Below are positions 8,513-16,859 of a DNA stretch of 64,000 nt, in pieces. The notes beneath the pieces were generated by a model. That model worked only from the letters and a program-made list of their open reading frames with translations. It was not told where the DNA came from and did not search any database. The translations under genes were made by a program, and so were the position numbers. Position 1 is the first letter of the stretch; the number at the start of each line of letters is the position of its first letter. Source of the DNA: Trichlorobacter thiogenes (GTDB lineage: Bacteria; Desulfobacterota; Desulfuromonadia; Geobacterales; Pseudopelobacteraceae); contig NZ_FUWR01000004.1 of NCBI RefSeq assembly GCF_900167465.1, positions 1 to 64,000 on the forward strand, written 5' to 3'.

Positions 8513-8725
8513 ATGAAGGCATACCAGTTTAACGAGGCCACCGGGCTGTACGAAGGTGAAATTTTTGAAGACAGTGCTACACTTCCCTATGTGGGCGGCG
8601 TTACCACGGTTGCCCCGCCGGAGTATGGCGCCGGTCAGGTGCCGGTTTTTGATGCTGCAGCTCAACAGTGGGAGTTACTGCCAGTAGCCATTGTCCGTCA
8701 ACTGATATTGGGGAGAAACCAATGA
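8513..8725 (+). CDS. small hypothetical protein, first gene of the kdp operon
   Basis: ATG at 8513 follows a strong AGGAGG site, and the 70-codon frame ends in a TGA that overlaps the kdpA ATG (ATGA at 8722-8725). The protein is soluble and begins [20 protein letters not shown], then has [17 protein letters not shown] and a WELLP segment. Its YxFNxxTGxY opening loosely recalls short phage tail-fibre-assembly-type domains. It sits where many bacteria encode the membrane peptide KdpF but has no membrane segment, so it is not KdpF. Position, ribosome site and overlap argue it is translated with kdpA. Confidence 0.7.
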   Translation: MKAYQFNEATGLYEGEIFEDSATLPYVGGVTTVAPPEYGAGQVPVFDAAAQQWELLPVAIVRQLILGRNQ

Positions 8726-10503
8726 GTCAGACTCTGCTTGAACTGGTGCAGGTGCTGTTCCTGCTGGTGGTCCTGTTGGCACTGGTTAAACCGCTGGGCG
8801 GTTTTATGGCCAGGGTCTATCAGGGGGAGCGTACCTTTCTGACGCCGTTGCTGGCCCCGGTTGAAGGTCTGCTCTACCGGATCAGCGGGGTGCAACCGGA
8901 TGATGAAATGGGCTGGAAACGTTATGCCTGGTCCATGCTGCTGTTTAATCTGGTGCTGTTTTCAGGGCTGTTTGCCCTGCTGTTAACCCAGCATCTGCTG
9001 CCGCTGAACCCGCAAAAACTACCACCCTTTTCCTGGCAACTGGCCCTGAATACCGCCATCAGTTTCACCACCAATACCAATTGGCAAAATTATTCCGGCG
9101 AACAGGCCGCCAGCTATCTGACCCAGATGGCAGGCTTTGGTCTGCATAACTTTGCCTCTGCCGCCACCGGCATGGCGATTGTGATTGCGCTGATCCGTGG
9201 ATTCAGCCGCCGCAAGAGCTCTGCCATCGGTAATTTCTGGGTGGATCTGACCCGTGGCACGCTCTACATCCTGTTGCCGATCTCGATCATCGCTGCCCTG
9301 TTGCTGGTCTCCCTGGGGGTGATCCAGAACTTCTCCCCCTATAAAACCGTACCTTTGGTACAGTCGGTCAGCTATGACAAGCCCAAGCTGGACGACAAGG
9401 GGGCTCAGCTCAAGGATGCCAAGGGCAATCCGGTTACGGAGAACGTAATTGCCAAAGAGGCTACCATTCCGATGGGGCCTGTTGCTTCACAGGAGGCGAT
9501 CAAAGAGCTGGGCACCAATGGTGGCGGTTTCTTTAACGCCAATTCAGCCCATCCCTTTGAGAACCCCACCCCACTGACCAACTTCGTGGAGATCCTGCTG
9601 ATCCTATTGATACCTGCCTCGTTGACCTACACCTTTGGTCTGATGGTGGGCAATACCCGTCAGGGCTGGATGCTGCTGGGGGTAATGATCTTACTATGGT
9701 TGCTCTGCTTTGGTGTGCTGCAGGGGGTTGAGCAGGCGGGCAACCCGTTGGTGGCCAAGCTGGGGGTAAGTGGCGGCAACCTTGAAGGGAAGGAAACCCG
9801 CTTTGGTATGGTTGCCAGCAACCTGTTTACCGTGACCACCACCGCTACCTCATGCGGCGCAGTCAATAGTATGCACGATTCCCTGACCCCGATCGGTGGC
9901 ATGATCCCGCTCTCACTGATCCTGCTGGGGGAGATCGTCTTCGGCGGGGTCGGTTCCGGGCTCTACACCATGCTGGCCTTTGCCATAATCGCCGTCTTTG
10001 TCTCCGGCCTGATGATCGGACGTACCCCGGAGTATCTGGGCAAGAAGATTGAGGTGCAGGAGATGTGGATGTCGATCATCACCATCCTGACCGCCGGTGT
10101 GGTGGTGCTGATCCTGTCCGGTCTGGCCATGATAACCCCTTCTGCGGTGGCCTCCATGAGCAATCCCGGCACCCACGGCTTGTCAGAGGTGCTGTATGCC
10201 GTGGCCTCCATGGCCAACAACAACGGCAGCGCCTTTGCTGGTCTGAATGGCAACGTACCGTTCTATAACCTGCTGGGCGGGTTGGCCATGACCATTGGTC
10301 GCTATATCCCGGCAGTGGCTGTGTTGGCCATGGCTGGTTCCCTGGCAGAGAAGAAGTACATTCCCCCCAGCCTGGGTACCCTGCCCACTGACAAGCTGCC
10401 GTTTGCGGTTTGGCTGACCCTGGTGATCCTGATCGTCGGTGCTTTAACCTTTTTCCCGGCACTGGCGCTGGGGCCGATAGTGGAACATCTGACCATGCGG
10501 TAA
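8722..10503 (+). CDS. kdpA: K+-transporting ATPase subunit KdpA
   Basis: The 593-residue, roughly ten-helix subunit forms the K+ selectivity filter of the high-affinity KdpFABC pump in the inner membrane. Family landmarks include [54 protein letters not shown] and [15 protein letters not shown] 8722 was chosen because GGGGAGA precedes it and it overlaps the stop of the preceding small gene; an extension to 8668 would overlap that gene in another frame. kdpB follows after 47 bases. Confidence 0.97.
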   Translation: MSQTLLELVQVLFLLVVLLALVKPLGGFMARVYQGERTFLTPLLAPVEGLLYRISGVQPDDEMGWKRYAWSMLLFNLVLFSGLFALLLTQHLLPLNPQKLPPFSWQLALNTAISFTTNTNWQNYSGEQAASYLTQMAGFGLHNFASAATGMAIVIALIRGFSRRKSSAIGNFWVDLTRGTLYILLPISIIAALLLVSLGVIQNFSPYKTVPLVQSVSYDKPKLDDKGAQLKDAKGNPVTENVIAKEATIPMGPVASQEAIKELGTNGGGFFNANSAHPFENPTPLTNFVEILLILLIPASLTYTFGLMVGNTRQGWMLLGVMILLWLLCFGVLQGVEQAGNPLVAKLGVSGGNLEGKETRFGMVASNLFTVTTTATSCGAVNSMHDSLTPIGGMIPLSLILLGEIVFGGVGSGLYTMLAFAIIAVFVSGLMIGRTPEYLGKKIEVQEMWMSIITILTAGVVVLILSGLAMITPSAVASMSNPGTHGLSEVLYAVASMANNNGSAFAGLNGNVPFYNLLGGLAMTIGRYIPAVAVLAMAGSLAEKKYIPPSLGTLPTDKLPFAVWLTLVILIVGALTFFPALALGPIVEHLTMR

Positions 10504-10550
10504 GCCTGATAGGTACTGGGCCTAACTAAGCCCCTTCTGGAGAGACAACA

Positions 10551-12617
10551 ATGTCCAAACATACCCAACAGCCGCAATCGGCCTTTGATACAGCACTACT
10601 GCAGGGGGCACTGCTGGAGTCCCTGAAAAAACTTGATCCCCGCCAGCTCTGGCGCAACCCGGTTATGCTTTGCGTTGAGATTGCCAGTCTGATAACCCTG
10701 GTTACCTTTGTCCTGTCACTTTCTGGGGCTAACAAGGAACCGGCCTGGTTTACCGGCGCAGTCTCAGCCTGGCTCTGGCTGACCGTGATCTTCTCCACCT
10801 TTGCCGAGGCACTGGCCGAAGGGCGGGGCAAGGCACGGGCCGCCTCCCTGCGTTCATCCCGGACCAACGTAACTGCCAAGCTGCTTGCCAAACCAGATTT
10901 TAACAGCGCCTTTACCACGGTTGGCGCCAGTCAGCTTCGCAAGGGGGATTGCATCCTGGTGGCTGCTGGCGAGATGATCGCCGGTGACGGTGATGTGCTT
11001 GCAGGCGCAGCCCTGGTCAATGAATCGGCCGTAACCGGTGAATCAGCCCCGGTGATCCGTGAGTCTGGCGGCGACCGCAGCGCGGTGACCGGCGGTACCA
11101 GCGTGATCGCCAACAGCATTATCGTGCGGATTACAGCCAATCCCGGCGAGACCTTTCTGGACCGGATGATCGGCCTGATTGAAGGGGCCAAGCGTCGTAA
11201 GACCCCCAACGAAGTGGCCCTGGAGGTGTTGCTGATCGCCCTGACCGTGGTCTTTCTGCTGGTCTGCGCCAATATTGCGCCGCTCTCCAGCTACAGTGTT
11301 AAGGCAGCCGGGCAGGGTACGCCGGTCTCTTTGACCATCCTGACCGCCCTGTTTGTCTGTCTGGCCCCCACCACCATCGCCGCCCTGCTGCCTGCCATCG
11401 GCATTGCCGGTATGGACCGCCTGTTCCAAAAAAACGTGATCGCCCTGTCGGGTCGGGCCATTGAGGCGGCCGGTGATGTCAATGTGCTGTTGCTGGACAA
11501 GACCGGCACCATCACCCACGGCAACCGTGAGGCAACCGCCTTTGTCCCGGTGGGTGGCCACAGTGAGCAGGAACTGGCCGAGGCTGCCCTGATGGCATCC
11601 CTGGCTGATGAGACCCCGGAGGGACGCAGCGTGGTTCTGTTGGCAAAGCAGAACAACGGACTGGTCAGGGAGACCCCCAAGGATGCCGAAGTGGTTGAGT
11701 TCAGCGCAGATACCCGTCTCTCCGGCATTAATCTGGCTGGACATCAGTACCGTAAAGGGGCATCCGACTCCACCATCGCCTTTGTCAAAGGGCTGGGTGC
11801 AACCAGCATCCCCCCTGAATTGGCTGATCTGGTGGACAGGATTGCCCGGGCCGGAGCCACGCCGCTGGTGGTAAGCCGTGACAACGAGATCATGGGGGTG
11901 ATCAACCTGAAGGATATTGTCAAGGCCGGTATCCAGGAGCGTTTCCTGCAACTGCGCTCCATGGGGATCAAGACCGTGATGATTACCGGTGATAACCCGC
12001 TGACTGCAGCGGCCATTGCCGCCGAGGCCCAGGTGGATGATTTTCTGGCCCAGGCCAAGCCGGAGGAAAAGCTGCGTCTGATCAAGGAGTACCAGGAACA
12101 GGGGTATATGGTGGCCATGACCGGCGATGGCACCAACGATGCCCCGGCACTGGCCCAGGCTGATGTTGCGGTGGCCATGAACACCGGCACCCAACCGGCC
12201 CGAGAGGCTGCCAATATCATTGATCTGGACTCCAACCCCACCAAGCTGCTGGATATCGTGGAGGTGGGCAAGCAGATCCTGATGACCCGTGGCAACCTGA
12301 CCACCTTCAGCATCTCCAACGACATTGCCAAGTATTTTGCCATCATCCCGGCCGCTCTGCTCTCAATCTATCCCCAACTTGGGGTGCTGAATCTGATGGG
12401 GCTGGCCAGCCCCTACAGTGCCATCCTTTCAGCGGTAATCTTCAATGCCATCATCATCCCGATGCTGGTGCCGCTGGCCCTGAAGGGGACGAAATTCCGT
12501 GCCATGCCTGCTGAAAAGCTGCTGATCCATAACCTGCTGATTTATGGGTTGGGCGGCATCATCGCGCCGTTTGCGGGGATCAAGGCGATTGATATGCTGA
12601 TCGCGGTCTTTGTTTAG
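10551..12617 (+). CDS. kdpB: K+-transporting ATPase ATP-binding subunit KdpB
   Basis: The 688-residue P-type ATPase subunit energises K+ uptake by KdpFABC. It has the actuator-loop TGES (VTGESAPV), the phosphorylation motif DKTGTITHG with the acceptor Asp at about residue 316, and the hinge motif [21 protein letters not shown]. The hydrophobic segments match the family. It ends 167 bases before kdpC, an unusually long gap for a kdp operon; that gap is filled by an inverted repeat (12631-12760). Confidence 0.97.
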   Translation: MSKHTQQPQSAFDTALLQGALLESLKKLDPRQLWRNPVMLCVEIASLITLVTFVLSLSGANKEPAWFTGAVSAWLWLTVIFSTFAEALAEGRGKARAASLRSSRTNVTAKLLAKPDFNSAFTTVGASQLRKGDCILVAAGEMIAGDGDVLAGAALVNESAVTGESAPVIRESGGDRSAVTGGTSVIANSIIVRITANPGETFLDRMIGLIEGAKRRKTPNEVALEVLLIALTVVFLLVCANIAPLSSYSVKAAGQGTPVSLTILTALFVCLAPTTIAALLPAIGIAGMDRLFQKNVIALSGRAIEAAGDVNVLLLDKTGTITHGNREATAFVPVGGHSEQELAEAALMASLADETPEGRSVVLLAKQNNGLVRETPKDAEVVEFSADTRLSGINLAGHQYRKGASDSTIAFVKGLGATSIPPELADLVDRIARAGATPLVVSRDNEIMGVINLKDIVKAGIQERFLQLRSMGIKTVMITGDNPLTAAAIAAEAQVDDFLAQAKPEEKLRLIKEYQEQGYMVAMTGDGTNDAPALAQADVAVAMNTGTQPAREAANIIDLDSNPTKLLDIVEVGKQILMTRGNLTTFSISNDIAKYFAIIPAALLSIYPQLGVLNLMGLASPYSAILSAVIFNAIIIPMLVPLALKGTKFRAMPAEKLLIHNLLIYGLGGIIAPFAGIKAIDMLIAVFV

Positions 12618-12630
12618 AAGTAAAGGCGAT

Positions 12631-12760
12631 AGCACGCGGATAACGCTGATTGGGCGGATATCCGCAGATAAAGTCAACTGATTCAAGTCTTAAAACAAAA
12701 TCAAAGTTTTTAAAGCTTTAAATCCGTGCTAATCCGCTCAATCCGTGTCATCAGCGTGCC
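12631..12760. repeat. inverted-repeat element inserted between kdpB and kdpC
   Basis: The left arm (12631-12672, starting AGCACGCGGATAACGCTGAT) and the right arm (12718-12760) are imperfect inverted copies about 42 bases long around an AT-rich centre. They share GCACGC, GATTG and GCGGAT blocks. The short GGAT/ATCCG-rich units resemble scattered intergenic repeats of many proteobacteria. The element has no coding capacity. It could fold into a long hairpin in the kdp mRNA and weaken expression of the downstream genes, which is inference. Confidence 0.7.
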
Positions 12761-12784
12761 ATTAAAGGTTTTAGGAGCCAAACC

Positions 12785-13354
12785 ATGAAGGATATAAAAC
12801 CAGCCATCCTGCTGTTCATCGTATTCACCGTCATCTGCGGCGGCATCTATCCGGCCCTGGTGACCAGCATAGCCCACGCCCTGTTCCCCGACCAGTCCAA
12901 GGGCAGCTTCATCCATGATAAATACGGCAAAGAGATCGGCTCCTCCCTGATCGGTCAGCCGTTCTCTGATCTCAAATACCTCTGGCCCCGTCCCTCTGCC
13001 ACGGCAGAGTTTGGCTATAATTCTTCTGCATCCGGTGGTTCCAATAGCGGTCCCACCAACCCGGATTATCTGAAGACCGTGGCAGAACGGGTCAAGGCGC
13101 TGCGGGACAGCGGCATCACCGGCCCGATCCCGGCTGAACTGGTACAGGCCTCGGCAAGTGGACTTGATCCTCACCTTTCACCACAGGTAGCCAGGCTGCA
13201 AGTGCCACGGATCGCCAAGGCCCGTGGCATACCGGAGACCATGGTGCAGAAGCAGATAGATGCCGCTACAGAACAACCGCAACTGGGGATATTAGGCGCA
13301 GCGCGGGTAAACGTGCTTGCGGTGAATCTGAAATTAGATACACTAACTCCATGA
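12785..13354 (+). CDS. kdpC: K+-transporting ATPase subunit KdpC
   Basis: A 189-residue protein with one N-terminal membrane helix (ILLFIVFTVICGGIYPALVT) and a periplasmic domain carrying GSSLIGQPF, WPRPSAT and the late LDPHLSPQVARLQVPRIAKARG typical of KdpC. It assembles with KdpA and KdpB and increases ATP affinity. The ATG follows AGGAGCC. Its TGA overlaps the kdpD ATG by four bases, so pump and sensor genes are translationally coupled. Confidence 0.95.
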   Translation: MKDIKPAILLFIVFTVICGGIYPALVTSIAHALFPDQSKGSFIHDKYGKEIGSSLIGQPFSDLKYLWPRPSATAEFGYNSSASGGSNSGPTNPDYLKTVAERVKALRDSGITGPIPAELVQASASGLDPHLSPQVARLQVPRIAKARGIPETMVQKQIDAATEQPQLGILGAARVNVLAVNLKLDTLTP

Positions 13355-16044
13355 CCAACCAGGACACCAACATACGCCCCACGCCAGAGGCGATGCTGAA
13401 GCTGGCCCAAGCGGAAGAGGTCCAATCCGAACAGGGCCGGCTGAAGGTGTTTCTGGGCTATGCCGCTGGCGTTGGCAAGACCTACGCCATGCTGGAGGCG
13501 GCACGCAAGCGCAAGGCAGATGGCCGTGATCTGGTGGTGGGCTATGTGGAATCCCATGGTCGCAGTGAGACCGATGCCTTGCTGGATGGGTTGGAGCTGA
13601 TCCCCCGCCGTCAGCTTTCCTATGCCGGCGTCACGCTGCCGGAGATGGATCTGGATGCCATTCTGGCCCGCAAGCCGCAGATTGTGCTGGTGGATGAGCT
13701 GGCCCACAGCAATGTGCCCGGCTCGCGCCACGAAAAGCGCTGGCAGGATGTTGAGGAACTGCTGGCGGCCGGGATAGATGTCTATACCACCGTCAATATT
13801 CAGCATTTTGAAAGCTTAAATGATGTGGTGGCTCAGATCACCGGCATCACGGTGCGGGAGACCCTGCCGGATCGGCTGCTGGATATCGCCTTTGAGATCA
13901 AGCTGATCGACCTTCCGCCGGAAGACCTGCTGCAGCGGTTGCAGGAAGGCAAGATCTATATCCCTGATCAGGCAGCCAAGGCGATTGAGAAGTTCTTTCG
14001 CCCCGGTAACCTGATGGCGCTCAGGGAGCTGTCGCTACGCCGTACCGCAGCTAGGGTGGATGACCAGATGCGGGCCTATATGGAGACCCAGTCCATTGCC
14101 GGTCCCTGGCCCACTGCAGAACGGTTGCTGGTCTGCGTCAGCGGCAGTCCCTACAGTGAGCAGTTGATCCGGGCTACCCGCAGGCTGGCCGAGGAGCTGA
14201 AGGCGCCCTGGCATACGGTCTATATTGAGACGCCGGGCAGTGATCGCCACACTCGCCAGAACCGTGAACGGGTCTGGCAGGACCTGCGTTTTGCTGAAAG
14301 CCTGGGGGCCCAGGTGGCCACCGTCACCGCCACCTCTGTGCCGGATGCGGTGGCTGAGTATGCGGCCCGCCATAACGTGACCCGCATCGTGGTGGGTAAG
14401 CCTACCCATAGCCGTTGGTATGAACTGCTGCACCCGTCGATTGTGGATCAGATCATCCGTCGCAGCAGTAGCAGTGATGTCTTTGTGGTTCGTATCAATA
14501 CTGAGGGGATAACGCCACCACTGCAAAAGGGTAGCCCTCGCGGCCATCATCTCCATCCTTGGGGATATCCTCTGGCTGCGGCTCTGGTGGCCGTTGCAAC
14601 CATTTTCTGCTGGCTGGTCAGCCGCTTCCTGGAGCCGACCAATCTGGTGATGATCTATCTGCTGGCGGTGGTGGTGGCTGCGGTCCGGCTGGGACGCAGA
14701 CCGGCCATGCTGACCGCCTTTCTGGGGGTGCTGGCCTTTGACTTTTTCTTTATCCCGCCCCACCTGACTTTTGCCGTGGCAGATACCCAGTACCTGATCA
14801 CCTTTGCCGGACTGTTTACGGTGGGGATCGTGATCAGCAACCTGGTGGCCCGTTCACGGGAACGGGCTGATGTAATCCGGGTGCGGGAGATCCAGACCGC
14901 CTCGCTCTACTACCTTAGTCGTGACCTGGCTGCGGCTGCTGATATCACCAAGGTGTTAACGTCAGTGATCAGAAATGTAGAGGAGGCGCTAAACGCCAAG
15001 GCAGTCATTTTTTTGCCGGAGGGAGAGCGGCTGGAGATGCTGACGGCCAGCGATGGGCTGATTCTGGATAGCAAGGAACAGGCGGTGGCGGACTGGGCCT
15101 TCCGTAACCGGCATCCGGCCGGACGTGGCACTGATACCCTGATCTCGGCAGAGTTGATTTATCTGCCGCTGCAGACACCGGCCAGCCAGCTGGGGGTGCT
15201 GGGGGTACGGATGGAAGATGAATATGACTACCGTTCGCAGGAGAGCCGCCGTCTGCTGGATGCCTTTGCCACCCAGGCGGCCATGGCCATCGAGCGGGTT
15301 CAGTTTTCCCATCAGGCTGAACAGGCCCAGATCCTCCAGGCCCGTGAGAATCTGGAGCGCGCCCTGTTGAACTCCATCTCCCATGACCTGCGTACTCCGC
15401 TGGTCTCCGTAACCGGCGTACTTTCCAGTCTGCGTGATGAGGGGATGCATCTGAGCGATCAGGCCCGTCGTGAACTACTGGATACCGCCTGCGGCGAGGC
15501 AGAACGGTTGAATCGCTTTGTGGGCAACCTGCTGGATATGACCCGGATTGAGGCCGGAGCCATCAGACTGAATCTGGAGCTGTGCGATATTCAGGATCTG
15601 GTGGGCTGTGCCATGGCGGCCATCAAGCCTCGTGTCGGGAGTTATCTGATAACGATCAGCCTTCCCGATGACCTGCCCATGGTTTTTATGGATCAGGTGT
15701 TGATGACCCAGGTGCTGGTGAATCTGCTTGATAATTCGCTGAAGTATTCCTTGCCGGAGCGTGCTATTGAAATCAGCTCCCATCAGGAACATGGCTGGCT
15801 GGTGCTGGAGGTCGCCGACCATGGTCCCGGTGTGCCGGAGCAGGATCTGAAACGGGTCTTTGACAAGTTTTACCGGATTCCGGTTCCTGAAGGGGTTAGT
15901 GGCACCGGTCTGGGGCTTTCCATCTGCAAAGGGATTGTTGAGGCCCACGGTGGGACTATAAGGGCTGAAAACCGTGCCGACGGGGGGCTGGTGATAAAGA
16001 TCCGCCTGTCGCTGGCCAAAACAGGACAACAGGAAAAGGAATAG
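13351..16044 (+). CDS. kdpD: K+ sensor histidine kinase KdpD
   Basis: The 897-residue kinase has the KdpD order. An N-terminal KdpD domain carries a Walker-A-like GYAAGVGKTYAML. A UspA-like domain lies around residues 255-375, four membrane helices around 395-500, then a GAF-like part. The HisKA motif SISHDLRTPL has His about 678, and the ATPase includes DKFYRIP and GTGLGLSICKGI. The Usp domain has SGS (264-266), exactly 20 residues, then WHTVY, close to the SxS-X20-FTAxY c-di-AMP-binding motif described for Staphylococcus aureus KdpD. It senses low K+ and phosphorylates KdpE, encoded four bases downstream. Confidence 0.95.
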   Translation: MTNQDTNIRPTPEAMLKLAQAEEVQSEQGRLKVFLGYAAGVGKTYAMLEAARKRKADGRDLVVGYVESHGRSETDALLDGLELIPRRQLSYAGVTLPEMDLDAILARKPQIVLVDELAHSNVPGSRHEKRWQDVEELLAAGIDVYTTVNIQHFESLNDVVAQITGITVRETLPDRLLDIAFEIKLIDLPPEDLLQRLQEGKIYIPDQAAKAIEKFFRPGNLMALRELSLRRTAARVDDQMRAYMETQSIAGPWPTAERLLVCVSGSPYSEQLIRATRRLAEELKAPWHTVYIETPGSDRHTRQNRERVWQDLRFAESLGAQVATVTATSVPDAVAEYAARHNVTRIVVGKPTHSRWYELLHPSIVDQIIRRSSSSDVFVVRINTEGITPPLQKGSPRGHHLHPWGYPLAAALVAVATIFCWLVSRFLEPTNLVMIYLLAVVVAAVRLGRRPAMLTAFLGVLAFDFFFIPPHLTFAVADTQYLITFAGLFTVGIVISNLVARSRERADVIRVREIQTASLYYLSRDLAAAADITKVLTSVIRNVEEALNAKAVIFLPEGERLEMLTASDGLILDSKEQAVADWAFRNRHPAGRGTDTLISAELIYLPLQTPASQLGVLGVRMEDEYDYRSQESRRLLDAFATQAAMAIERVQFSHQAEQAQILQARENLERALLNSISHDLRTPLVSVTGVLSSLRDEGMHLSDQARRELLDTACGEAERLNRFVGNLLDMTRIEAGAIRLNLELCDIQDLVGCAMAAIKPRVGSYLITISLPDDLPMVFMDQVLMTQVLVNLLDNSLKYSLPERAIEISSHQEHGWLVLEVADHGPGVPEQDLKRVFDKFYRIPVPEGVSGTGLGLSICKGIVEAHGGTIRAENRADGGLVIKIRLSLAKTGQQEKE

Positions 16045-16048
16045 AGGC

Positions 16049-16747
16049 ATGATCGCTGAGAGTACGTCGGGTAACCTCCCAAGGGTTCTGATCATTGATG
16101 ATGAAGTGGCCATCCGCAAGTTTCTGCGTACGGTTCTATCCAGTGAGGAATTTTTGTTGTACGAGGCGGAGAATGCCCATACCGGCCTGTCGCTTACGGC
16201 TGCAGTCCGCCCGGATGTGATTCTGCTTGATCTCGGTTTGCCCGATCTGGATGGCTTGGAGGTGATCAAAAGGATCCGTGACTGGTCGCAGGTGCCGATC
16301 ATCGTGCTTTCGGTACGGGAGCGGGAAGAAGACAAGATTGCTGCACTGGATGCCGGGGCTGATGATTACCTGACCAAGCCGTTTGGGGTGGGAGAACTGT
16401 TGGCCCGTATCAGGGCTGCCATGCGTCGTTTGCAGCAGGAACTGCCAGAACCGGTTTTTATCAGTGATGATCTGGAGGTAAACCTGGAGCTGCGGCGGGT
16501 AATGGTTAAGGGAAAGGATGTCCAGCTTACCCCAACGGAATATGATTTGTTGAAATTGCTGGTCAGCCAGGCTGGCAAGGTGCTGACCCATCGCCATATC
16601 CTGAACAAGATCTGGGGGCCATCCCACCTGGAACAGCCCCATGTGCTGCGGGTCAATATCAGCAATCTGCGCCGTAAAATAGAACTAGATCCTGCGCAAC
16701 CTCTTCATATTACAACAGAACTTGGTGTAGGTTATCGTCTTGTCTGA
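16049..16747 (+). CDS. kdpE: response regulator KdpE
   Basis: A 232-residue OmpR/PhoB-class regulator. The receiver domain has acidic IIDDE near the start, phosphoacceptor Asp about 61 in VILLDLGLPD, and the conserved Lys in DDYLTKPFG. The C-terminal winged helix includes LTPTEYDLLKLL and HVLRVNISNLRRKIE. It is the cytoplasmic partner of KdpD and should activate the kdp operon. The CTTGAT arrays before kdp and right after this gene are the natural candidate targets. Confidence 0.95.
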   Translation: MIAESTSGNLPRVLIIDDEVAIRKFLRTVLSSEEFLLYEAENAHTGLSLTAAVRPDVILLDLGLPDLDGLEVIKRIRDWSQVPIIVLSVREREEDKIAALDAGADDYLTKPFGVGELLARIRAAMRRLQQELPEPVFISDDLEVNLELRRVMVKGKDVQLTPTEYDLLKLLVSQAGKVLTHRHILNKIWGPSHLEQPHVLRVNISNLRRKIELDPAQPLHITTELGVGYRLV

Positions 16748-16762
16748 GTCCCGGTAATCTGC

Positions 16763-16828
16763 CTTGATGCCTTCTTGATACCTCTTGATCTGATCTTGAT
16801 GCCCTCTTGATGCACAGCCTGATACGCT
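16763..16828 (+). promoter_or_regulatory. five-copy CTTGAT direct-repeat operator before the KimA-like gene
   Basis: Exact CTTGAT hexamers start at 16763, 16774, 16784, 16795 and 16806, spaced 11, 10, 11 and 11 bases, putting all on one DNA face. Ten bases after the last TTGATG comes TACGCT (16823-16828), with the same hexamer and 10-base spacing as in front of the kdp operon. This fits an activator of the OmpR/PhoB class binding tandem half-sites in place of a -35. KdpE, encoded immediately upstream, is the inferred regulator. Confidence 0.72.
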
Positions 16829-16859
16829 GGCAGTATCTCATTGCGAGGGCGCGTTATTC

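Noticed and set aside
8668-8721. Longer N-terminus for KdpA starting at 8668
   Set aside because: It would run inside the upstream small gene in another frame; ATG 8722 has the ribosome site and the standard KdpA start.
8356-8721. A kdpF gene
   Set aside because: No short hydrophobic frame with a ribosome site is present; the only frame codes for a soluble 70-residue protein.
11043-12194. 383-codon open frame antisense to kdpB
   Set aside because: It lies wholly inside kdpB on the other strand, is rich in His/Gln/Gly as expected for a shadow of GC-rich coding sequence, and matches no family.
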